Below are positions 22,596-34,500 of a stretch of 64,000 nt of DNA, piece by piece (the first letter of the stretch is position 1; the number at the start of each line of letters is the position of its first letter). Position numbers and translations under genes: made by a program. The notes under the pieces were generated by a model. That model saw only the letters and a list, made by a program, of their open reading frames with translations, had not been told where the DNA came from and made no database searches. The stretch covers positions 1,843,001-1,907,000 of the forward strand of contig JALJCO010008621.1 in assembly GCA_023101725.1 (NCBI GenBank), read 5' to 3'. The stretch is from Atherinomorus stipes (lineage: Eukaryota > Chordata > Actinopteri > Atheriniformes > Atherinidae).

Positions 22596-25500
22596 TCCCC
22601 TCACCTGTTCCAGAGGTCATCGTCCTCTCCTCCCCAGCCCCAGAATGCATTAGGAAATCCATTAATCTTTTTGAACTGCTTCACCGTCAGGCCACTGACA
22701 CCACCAAAGAACTCATTATATGGAAGCCTTGGAGGGACAATTGCACATATCACAGTCATTTTCAGCAAGAAAACCCTTTACCGCGAATTCTCGTGAAGAC
22801 AGAATCAGGACTCACATGTAGGAGTACTTGTCGAGTTTGACCGCAAAATGTCGTGGCATGTCTGTACAGCCGTAGTAGTTCCTGTCATTCTCCATGAGGT
22901 GGTCCACATCATGGAAGACCAGACAGTCCCAGTCCAGGTCTTTCATAGCCTCCTTGAAGCCCACGTTAAACAACATGGCTCGGTTAAATGGCTCCAACCC
23001 CCCTAAACAGAAAATAATAAAAACGTTGATGTACCTGTTGTTGTCGGTTGCTGCTGTTCTTTTTTGAAACTCTTTCAGCCAATTATCTCGTTTGAAACTG
23101 TTACGGTATTTCTGCAATTCACCAAGGGGGGGTATTAGTTTCTGTGAAAGGCTGTTTGTGTGCATACCTGCTCTATGACATAAAAGGCAAACTGGAGTCT
23201 CTGCTTCTGCAGCACTGGCACCAGGTGTCTCAGGAGGATGGGCAAGTGTTCATGTCGGTTCCTGAAGGGAACGAGGATTGCCACCTAGGGACAAAAAACA
23301 AAGGAAAAGACAAAAATACATTTAAAAAATGCAGATATAAATAAACAGAGGTACAAAATGTAAATCAACAAGAGACAAAAAGTCAAAAGGCAGTTTGGAG
23401 TGTGCAGCGAGGTTTACAGTTTTGTCGATCTTTCTTAAGTGGTTAAATGAAAAATGTGGGTAAAAAATAGCAGCAAAGCCCAGTAATAACTATTACTGTA
23501 AACACTCAGAGCAAAAATATAGCAAGCTGTAAAATCTTGTTTTCACAATGAGATCTGACCTCCACCAATCATAGCAGCACTGAGACACTAAATATTTGTG
23601 AGATATCCCAGTGGAACGGTAACTAAGATGGTGCCTATTCTTTTGTACAAAACAATAAGGAAAAATGGTGGAAGTGCTACAGGAAGAAAAAAAAACCAAA
23701 CAATAGGCAGTTAAAAGATTCAGAGAACAAACACAGTCCCTTGTGAGAAATGAATACAACAGACAGATAAATGGAAAAAAACTGACATGTAGTAGTGCAG
23801 GTTAGTTAAGAAACGCAGAGAAAAGGTGACATTTCTTCCACATCCCAGAATAAACAGAGAAGGATCAAACAGCATGTAAAAGCACATGGGAAACAAATTC
23901 AAACAGATTCTCTCTATTTTTGCTATCCAATGTGACACTATGGTGATAGCTCAAAAAAACTAAAACAGCCTCTTAAATACAATCGTTATATTAGAGAATA
24001 ATGTAAAGGGGAAGACATAAAGACCTTTAATGTAACGTGGAACAGTTAAATTACAGTACACTGCTAAAGGCTGTCTCCAAACTGATCATACAGTTTTTTT
24101 TATATACTTTATATATCCCAATTAGCGAGCCAATTAGGAAATTCATTCTCTGCACTTTCACCAAACCTGAGAGCAGTGGGCTGCTATTTAAAGGGAGCAG
24201 TTGGTGGGGGGGGTTAAGGACCTTGCTCAAGGGTCCACAGTGGTTCACGTGAGTGCCGTGTCGGGGACTCGAACCCGGGTCAGCCGCGCCAAAGCCCACG
24301 ACATTAACCACTACGCTAACCACTAGAAGCATAAAATCTCTCTGAAGTTTACAAAAATAATATCATTCATTAAAAATTCATCTGTGAGGTGGAGAAAAAT
24401 ATTCTAATATTGTTTATTTAATAACCTCTCTCTTATCCAAATGAATCAGTTATGGCTTTGCTGCTCCTTTGAAAGGTCTATCAGTGATCGGCTGATACAG
24501 ATTTTTTTGGGCCAACACAGATATTTTCTCATCAGTTGAAGGCCAATACAGCATTTGACCCCAAAATTAGGCGCATTCACAAAGCCTTTTTGATTCGAAT
24601 CGGAGTCCGTTTGCTTGGAAAGTCCGCTTTGTTTAGGGGAGTTGTGAATGCACAAACGGACTCTGATCCGGAACAAACAACCGGACTCGGTCCCCCTACA
24701 AACGCAGGTCTCGGTCCGATTCAAGTGAACCAACGACAGGAAGTGGACTACAAATTGCATGGCATTGTGGGTCAAACGTTGGACAAAGTAGGTAAACGCT
24801 ACAACAACAAACACACGTGTGGGACTGCAGTACTTCTAAAGATGGCTCGTGGTCAGACGTGGAGTTACAAGGACGTAAAAGCTTTAATCGATATTTGATC
24901 TGATGAAATAATAATAATAATACATTTTATTTATAGAGCGCTTTTACAGAAGCTCAAAGACGCTTAAAGCATATCCAGCTCCTCGTACAGAAGTAATGTC
25001 GCTTTGTGGAGGGAGCAGAAGTTGTGAGAACCTTCTTGTTCGAGCCTCTTGTCCTCGCCTACGGTGATTCCGAATGACTCGCGGACTATGCTTTCTGAAT
25101 GCGCCCTTAATATAATGAAGACAAAATGAAAACAAATTTTGAAATCTCGGCTAAGGTAAAAAAAAAAAAAAGAAAAAAGAAAAAGAAACTAAGCACTTCA
25201 AATAAACATACAAAGAAGAAACAGTGCACTTTTAATAATATCATAAAGAAACATGATATATGTGATATATTAATAAAAACTGTTGCCTGTATAGATATAT
25301 GCCTGTGGGTAAATTATGCCGGGGGGGGGGGGCAATATATCTGACGTAATGGCCAAAGCAGACACCAGCGAAAAAAGCACAAATATCGGCAGGCCCATGT
25401 ATCGGTCTATTCTTAGTCTCTGTGTTGTCAGTGTTACATGCCCACTCACCTTCCAGCGAGGTAAACAGTCTTTGGGCTTCCAGAAGCCACCAGGGGCAAT

Positions 25501-28500
25501 ACTGAGCTCTTGCTCCAGTAAGGATCCTTCCACCTCCTCCAGGGATACCTCACTCATGTTCACTTCCAACCTGCCCTCTAAGTGTGGTGGGGAAAAAAAA
25601 GCAGTAAGAAAAAGTCAGAGATTGTAAAATGCTCAGGAAGTCACAGGAGGAACGTGGAAAAAAAAGGGAAAGCAATTCATGAGTCATAACAAAAACAGAA
25701 GATAGAAAGAGAGAGAGCAGTGATGGGTAAAGATTAAAGTGATCTGATGGTTAAATGTCAAAGCCTGCATCGGTTGAGCAATGTGCTAGAAATTGTCACG
25801 GTTTACTTTCACATCATATTCAATCCATCATCAATCAAGGCTGATGTAAAACATACTCTAAACAAATATGCATGAACACACAATGGAAGTGGCAATGTTT
25901 TCTTAGCTAGGACTTAATTTTCCTACATTATATGATCATGAGTCATGATTTAAGCAAAGCACTGCAACTGAAAAGCTTAAATCACAACCTAATGGTGTAC
26001 TCACTCATGGAGGGCAGCCTCTCAGGGCAAACCTGTGAGGGGAGGTATGTGAAGCCCTCAGGGAGGTATGTGGTGGGAGGAGCATCGCTCTCACTGAAGT
26101 TGAATTCATAAGAATAATCTGGAATGACACATTCACAAGCAGCAACACGAGATAAGCTGAAGCTTTTCTTTCCTTTGATAACTTTCTGTTGAATCTTGAA
26201 TCTTGTACAGTACACCTTTCCACTTAACTACAAGCTCTGTAAAGACATTCATCAGTGTTAGACCACTATCATCTCTTTTGTTTTCCCTAGAACTGCATTC
26301 ACACTCATGTACAAGCATAAACAGACAGTTTCCAGCAGATTATCACGGATGAGTGTCGGGTGTATTTACCGGTTCCGTTTACGCTGTAAGCTCCTCTAAC
26401 CACTTGCTCCAGAACTTGGGCTCCGATGTTCTTCACATTCTCTCTGATCTGGATGCCTCTGGCTTGGACCATGAACACATATTCATTCACTGTGGACAGA
26501 ATGAAAGAAGTGTTTAGCCATCTTTATGTATTTTGTTTAACTTTTTCCCTCCTTCTACATCATATAGCAACACCACATAAGGCAGATGGAAGCAGGTTGC
26601 TGTGCACGTCCCTTAACTTGCACAGGCTGCTTTTCTACACTGGGGACTCAAAGGAAGGGTTTTCCCAGCTACTCATAAGGAAAGTCTCCATCTACAGGAA
26701 GGAAACTACTGGAATGTTAATCTCTGATGAAGGGGAAAGACTTAGATGATGAATTTAAATTAAATGGCCATTTGTGTTTCTTACTGTGCTCTACCATTTC
26801 TAATCATCAGCAGCTGCAGCTCAGGTCACGGGTTTGTTTTTGATACATTTGTTTAAAAGGGGGGGGGGGGGGGGGGGGGAGAAAAAGAACAGATAAACTG
26901 ACTCATTTTAAAAAAGTGCAAAAAGAAGAAGAATCAAAAAGGAAGCAATGAAAGTGTGAACGCTTTCTTTTACATTACTTTATTTAAAAGAAAAACAACC
27001 CTACATTACAAACAGCAAAAACAGCTGCATCCTGCCAGCCTGAATGTACGGTAGTATCTCTCTTTACAGCCGTTAATGAAGGGGATCTTTAACCAGAGGA
27101 ACGCACACATTTTTGCTCAGTGTGGGTTGACCTAATAACATTTCAAGTTCACCTGCCAAAGACAAGCTGCTCAGTGGAGCAATCAGGGGGTATGTGGTCT
27201 AAAAGTGAGTCACTGATGGTTAAACCACAAACAGTGGTGTTCCAAATGACTGCATCCATGAGAACGTGTGTGTATACATAAAGAACTCAAACAAGTTTCC
27301 ATTGTTAATAAAGAGCAAAAAGGAAAAAAAGCACAACTCACAAGTTCTAAAATAACTTCCAGGATCACTGGGAAAAAACACTTTTTTTGGGGGGGGGGGG
27401 GGGCAGCACTCCAACAAAGTGCTCCCACAGTGATGGATGCCTGCCTTTTGTGAGTCTGTATCCAACTGCACAATCACTGGCCATTAATTCAATCATCATT
27501 TATCTTAAAGCAATTCCAATATGATTCACCATGTCACGTACAGTAGATGTGCATCTGAGAGCGCGCTGTGTGCAAGTATAATACCGCTGAGCTACAAATC
27601 CAAGGGATGTGATTTGTCATTAGTAATTGAATTACAGTTTCCATTACATTCATCTTATTTTACACAAACTGCCAGGCTTGCAGGACTAGAGACTAGCGGC
27701 TAAGCGGTAACTGAAATCGATGTTCTCATTCCACCTCTGCAGCACGCAAATAGGATCCAGCAAATCATCGAAAGATGATGATGATAGAAAAAAAGAAAAC
27801 TACAGAGCAAACCCTGAGCTCTCCAGCATGCACACGGCTGCACACTAACACACACACACACACACACCAACTCACTGATGCCCTTCTGAGACACCATATG
27901 ATGGAAAAATGCTCAGAGGCTTCTGGAGTGTGACCCAGTGCAGGCACAGACATTTTCTGACATGTCTCGTTCTCATTCCTGCCAAGCATATGGAGATTTG
28001 TATCTTATCCCACCAGGGCACATCCAACCTACATACAGTAGATAATGTGTATTTAGAGGCCAGAATCTTGCCACAACACATCAACATTGGAAGAGTGAGA
28101 CAAATCAGATTCCAAGTATGTGCATACTGTACTGTTTTCACTTTCCAGAAAGTCAATGGTGGTTCATTCAAGAGGCGTTCTACTAGGAAATGCAATCTAA
28201 AGTGGCATGCACAGAGATGGAGGCTGCCCACACTTGATCTTCTGTACGAAGCAGCAGGAACAGAATTCCTCTCACACTTAACATGCTCTCCAGACTCCAG
28301 AGTAATGGCTAATGCTGAGGTATTCAAGGCAATAAACTGTGACAAATGCAAGTAGACACTGGAGACCTGGACTCTGAAAGAAACTAACATAATAGGCTAC
28401 AAAGTAAGGCCATTAGTACCGGACAAGTTAAAGAGGAGGCATGCACCAACCTAACACAGGCATCCCTGAACAGCATCTACCAGATAGATATGGATGAGAA

Positions 28501-31500
28501 GGATCTTCTCACTAACCCCTGCTGTGCTTCATCTCATCACCACCCCCCCCCCCCCGCCTCTCACACACACACACAGTCCACTGTAACCCATCAAGCATGA
28601 CAGGAGACCTTGAACAACCTTGTCTTCAACAGCTCTCACAGAACATGTTGTCCACATGCCAAGCCCTGCCCACTGCTCCTTGCATCTCTCTCTCTCTCTC
28701 TACATTATTCTCTCTCTCCACTTATCTGTTCCTCCGCCATCTCCCTCTTCCTTTCTCTGTTGTCTCCATTTAATGTGCTTTGTGTCAAACCAGTTTGTTC
28801 TTATCGTTTAAGTAAATAATGGGTATGATGGATCGCAGGTTCAGCTTCGGCTTCAGGCACAGACCCTGCCTGGTACTGTGCTACATGGAGGTTAATAAAA
28901 GAACAAAGAGAAGGCCAAACAAACATGTAAAACACGCATGCACACACACATTTCACACGCTAGCCCTTCCACCACAACTTTCCCTCTGCAAGGCAATTAA
29001 ATCCACATTAATGGCTCAGCAGTGGGAGGTGATTGGTCCAGTTCTGCTGGCTTACCGATAAGAGCTGAAAGGCAGTTTTTTTTTTTTTTTTTTTCCATTT
29101 CAGCAGAAATGGTTTCTGTAGGCGTGCACACACACATCACACTTTAGTCTCATAGCTTACACAGTTTAAAGCTGTCACTCCCAGAGAGGGTCAGTTTATT
29201 GCTACTGCCTATCAGTGACACCCCCAGATCCTCACATTCATAAAGATACTGCTTTAAGCAGGACTCTGTGGGCCTACATTAATTATATTGCACTGAATGC
29301 TGAACATGTATTATGGTAGTGTAATTAATTCAACTGTCATTTGCTCTATCAGTCATGTAACGCCTTAAGTTGCCTTCATATGGCTTAGCAGGTCCATTTC
29401 AGTAGCTTATTAGAGAGTAAACAGGCCATTAGTCCCAGTGCATAACCCCCACAATTAACAACTGCTGTAATTCAAATGTATTGATCTATTGAGGTTGTTG
29501 GGATTTTTATGCAATGCTGAAGCAACCCAAGGTTCTTTTAAAACATAAAAACTTTAATATTGGTTTTTAATGATTATTGGCTCTCAGCTAGGGGGTCAAG
29601 TATGTTATTACCGCTTTTGATCGTCTGTAAGTAATGCCGAGAAATCCAGAGGATAAAACAGATCAATACAGACAGACGGCAGTTTCAGTCAGAGCCAAAC
29701 AGAAAATTACCAAAGCTGCGTGCAATCATGCAAGTATTTCACTATTGTTGCCAACAAAATATCAGTTTCCTACATCATTATTTCTAACTTTGAGCAGTAA
29801 AGCAAAAAAAGAAAATAGTCACAGAAATGTGAATCGAATGAAGGTAAACGAATATTTTGTCACCTTTGCCTGTCTCCCATAGCTTTTCTGTGGTTTCCTG
29901 TCCTAGAAAAAATGGTTCTGGCAGTTGATGTGTGAGACAGAGACAAACACGCACACACGTAGGCAACATCGCTTGCATCCTGTCTGCAAGCAGAAGTCAT
30001 TCAAACTTACTCATGCCCTTTTACACACATGCCAACAATCAAATCTTAATGAGCGGTTTTGTGACTCACTTCAACATCACTGCTGCACTGTTGACCATTA
30101 CCAGAAAATAAGTCTATTCTGAGGAAATTCTTTGTGCCCGAGTGTGTTCATTTTGTTTAGTGGATTCCTTCTGATGTCAGGGAGGAAGTCTGCACAGTCC
30201 TGGTATTTAGAATTGTTTGACTTGCTGATTAGATATCATTTGTACTATATTTTCAGTAACACTGGCATTCATGCTGACAGGGGGAACTTGTGTTTATGTA
30301 AGCCAGCAGAAGTGTGTGCGCTTTTGCTGGGAAACTTCGGGACCTGATATTCATGGGTTTGTTTAATTTCATAGAGTGGAACTAACCTAAACATTGTTGC
30401 AGGTTCTTTTGCACAAGCCCTTATGCATCAGATCTGTTTCAGTGGTGGCCAACTCCCACATAAAGCAGGTGGTTTGGATGTTATGTTAATCAACATGCAT
30501 GAAATGTTTTAACAACACGGCTGTGTTACTCTATTTAACGGTGATAACTGGGCTTGACTTGGGTCAAAAATCAGCTAAAGCTTAACTTTGAAACTTTTCT
30601 GGCATCATGTCAGACACACTATCTTTTGATGGACCAAGCGCAGATCTGCAATGACTGCGCTGCTCACCACACTTTGCATTTTGTACGTTCATACGAACAA
30701 ATATCTTTTGTGACCTCCTGCTACTGGGCTCATTCCTTTTTCTCTTGTTGACACATACGCCTGCTAGAAGTGATGACAAGCGGCAAGGGAGAAGTGAATT
30801 TTTTTAATGGATGAGGAAATGTTGGCGGGAGAGGGCCTCACCTTAAAATGTCACAGATCTGTCAGAAGGACCAAGATTTATTCAGTCATTAATCATTTCT
30901 GAAATAAATCACACACTCTGTACTTGACATCAACACTGCCCTGTAATGCTCATATCAACCATATGATCCAGGAGGGCACATATTCTGCTTTTGTCACATG
31001 GATCTCACTGGTATAGGTTAGCATGATAGCCTTTTACACACAAATGGTGCTCAGGCTCTGCCTGCTTGGCCTAACGCTAGTGTGGTAATAGCCCCAATGT
31101 AAAGTGTGACAACACATTACAAGCATTATCGCTCAACAGTTTTAAATGTTAATTAATCATTTGTGTTGCTAATGATTAAGTGTTTGTTAAGATAGATTTC
31201 ACATTACATTCAAACTTTAGCCAATGACTCAGCTCTTAGCCGTTAATTAGCATTTATCAGGATTTGTCTGCAATCAACTCGACCCCACTGGCACAAAAGG
31301 CTGAACATCTCTGAACAAACTTGGAAACAGTTCTGCATAGCTGCCAACTCTCATTGGCCGTGAGACTCACACATTTGACTGGCTTCACATGCTCTCACCC
31401 CACACCTTCAATTTCTCAAGCTGAAATAGGGGGGTTACACATCAACAGATGTTTTTTTTTTTTCCTGTGTAAAGCTATCGAGTTCAAGCATGTCACGGTC

Positions 31501-34500
31501 CTAATTTCTCTTTCTTTAAGGAAGAAGTAAAACCTTATTAACTCTGAATACAGAAATTTTGCGTAGAACATGTAAGGGTGTATAATGGAACATAGTGGGG
31601 TGGGGTGTGATGTGAATTAATATTATGTATCCTGCTGGTGCCACAAGTGGCCGGGGAGAGTCCTGTCTTTCCACAATCAAGGAAAATTGCCGTACCGTAA
31701 AAGAAAATAAAGGAGAGGGAGGGAATGGGAAACAGCTTTTTCTTGACTTCTTTGAGAAAACAGGTGAGCAGCACACCTGAACTAATAAGTTTGCGCTGAT
31801 ATCAGCAGCAGCACGTTAATATTCATATAGGGACAACATAGATTAAAGCAACCTTTACCGATCTTGCATTTCAGAAAGCACAGCAAGATTATTTGAATAT
31901 AAACAGTCCCGCCTCACTCCTAAGACACACCCCTTCATTCCCTCCACCTCCCAATGCAGAATCAAAGGTCTGACAGGCAGGTCCGTTGGACAATCCTAGA
32001 GGTGCACCCCACTTCAAGGATTGGTTGGAGTTTTCATTGAATATTTAGAGATTGGAATAATATTTTATTTTGATTAATGGTGGGTCTGTCTTGTATTTTA
32101 GAGTTCCATTACCTCATTCATAGCATTTTACCCTGTTAGAAAAATAGTGTAAGAATGCAACATCGGTAAAGGTTGCTTTAATCACTGTCCGAAATGCATC
32201 AACGCTATGACCGCTAACTGACTCTGATGTCGCGGTAAAAACAGTTCGATTTTGTACTGAAATTTGGTGTCTTTCCCAGAGATCAACCAGAGCATATTTT
32301 GTATCGATGAATTGCTTGTGATCTCAGGATTGCGAAGATGTCCCATGATGGGCCTGCAAAACGCAAACTCATAAATTTAACTCATAAGTCAATTGTACTT
32401 GTCCTGAAATGATCAGGACTGACTTGTCTAGACCAGCCTTTGCCAAACTGGAGGTCCCACGATATATTTCAAGTGGTCGCCAGATCATTGTTAAAAAAGA
32501 AGAAAAGAAATACAGAATTTAATAAATAAATTTGGGATTTTTTTGCAGGCCTGTCAAAATGAATGTATTAATGTAGATTGATCTTTGGAATTAATGCTTA
32601 CATTTTTAACACATTAATGCAAAAACAATATTGCTACACACATCATGTTAAAAATCTGAATTCTGCATTATATTGGCAAGAGGTGTTGATCATGGGCATG
32701 TACGTTTGGAAGAAGAGTTTGGGAACCACTGGTTTAGACCATGCATCTGTTCCGTGTTTATATCCACTTCCTGCCGCTTGACAAAGTGAAATCTCTAAGG
32801 CTAAATGTTGAAAGTACTAGTTTTTCTTTATTAAATAAAACAAGAAAAGTGAACATTTTAGCAAAACTTATTTAAAGGCTCAAACAACAACACCAGGGGC
32901 AGATAGCAGGGGTGTGTTTCACACATAACGCTCCCATCTCATTAAAGGTTTACACATTCTCTAAAATCAAGTTTCAATTTGAGTTGGCAGATTTTATCAT
33001 GCTTTGTTACAGTAACACTGGATCAATGGTGATGTATCAACACAAAAAATTATTTGGCAGATACAACAAAGACCATCTGTGTGAATCAAAATGTCATTTT
33101 GGCCCGTTTCCTGAAGTAGACGAACATGAGCACAAGCAGCTGATAATGAGGACAATATTGGTCCAGTGCAAGTTATGGTCACATGACACTCAGTCATAAA
33201 GTGAATCATGAGACTTCCTCCAGACCCACAACTGCACTGTACACAGACACACACTTTCACATTACATCCAAAGAGGCTGATGTGTGTGGAACGATAATCA
33301 CAGGATAACCACTGTCAGCGCATCGGCCAGAACCTTTGTGTGCATAGGAATCTAAAATTGTTCCCAACAGCTCCATTCCCCAAATGGACAGAAAGACAAA
33401 CAGACATGACGGCTGAAAGACAAGAGACTGAAGGGGGGGGGGGGGGGGGGGGGGGGGGCAGGAAGGACAAGACTCCCAGAGCAGATGTCTTTTTGACAAG
33501 ATGAAAACTCTTCATTTACCACAACAGAAATGACGTCAGCGCTTATCACAGCTCCTGGCAGACTGCCCAATTCCTAAGAGCTTCCAAACCACTTGCACTC
33601 CCATTCCCTCTTGTCTGTTTGCCACTCTCTCTTGGGCGGTCAATTTCATTCATTCAATCACTGTTCTACATCTCCCTATTGCTGCCCTCCTTTGATTTCC
33701 CCCTGCTCCCCTGCTGTGTTTAACACCTGCCTGTAAAGAATAAGTAATTAATAATGAAAACATCAGCAGGTTTTGGGTGGTGCTCCTGACCATATTTTCT
33801 CTATCAGCGTTATCACAAAAACAGGAAACCTATTAGAGATGAAACCCTGTAACTCCTAATTCGTTCATGTCAAAGATAGCAGACCAGAAAAGCAAGTAGA
33901 AAAAGAAAATACAATAAGAACTGCATGTTCACCACTTCCCTGTGCCAATTTAGTCACACTTTTCTAGCTGCAGATCAACACCATGCTACTTTTCGTCATG
34001 TCTTTCCGTGAACTGGAGCAATCAACTAAATACAACAGCACACACCCAACCACAGCCATTTTACAAAGTGCTCTTTCCTCATTTCATCCAGGAAAGAGTG
34101 AAACTTAAGGGATTTCATAATGTAGGGTTACTTTCTTCAACTGTTTTCATTGTCAAAGAGCAGCATCAAAATTACAGGAGTTAACTGTGCTGCAAGTGTG
34201 ATTTTGCAGGTGTGTGCATGAAAAAAGTCTCATATTGTGTCACCCCAAAGACTTAAGTAAGAAGGGAATGTTTATGTGCACAGTATGACACTTTATCGCA
34301 TCTCATTAAGTTACAAAATCCATTTGTCAAACAAAATATACCATTAGATATGTTGATTTTCAGCCCTCACCTGACCTTTTCAAAGAACACAAATCATAAT
34401 ATTGAAGTTTGTGACCAAAGCTATTTCACATGAAAATTTCGGTACAAAGCGTTCCATCAAATAGTCAAGAAAAATCTAAATAAAAAAATTGTTTTAATGT

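Larger units (their letters stand above)
23285..25449 (-). other. b4galt5 intron 4, rich in inserted elements
   Basis: About 2.2 kb holding a tRNA-derived SINE (24190-24330), a Harbinger-like element (24570-25106) and a poly-G run of 12 (25321-25332). Nothing coding on either strand apart from relic transposon sequence. Confidence 0.85.

Noticed and set aside
22272..22840. Plus-strand frames of up to 174 codons over b4galt5 exon 7
   Set aside because: These are antisense shadows of the exon plus the TG repeat (Val-Cys runs).
24190..24330. Functional tRNA gene on the minus strand
   Set aside because: A- and B-boxes are present, but the acceptor stem does not close and a SINE-like body follows.
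24536..24898. 120-codon frame as a host gene
   Set aside because: It lies inside the Harbinger-like element; only its last 18 codons have a recognisable (transposon) origin.
33257..33570. Polyproline-containing minus-strand frames
   Set aside because: Produced by the 26-bp G run in three frames.
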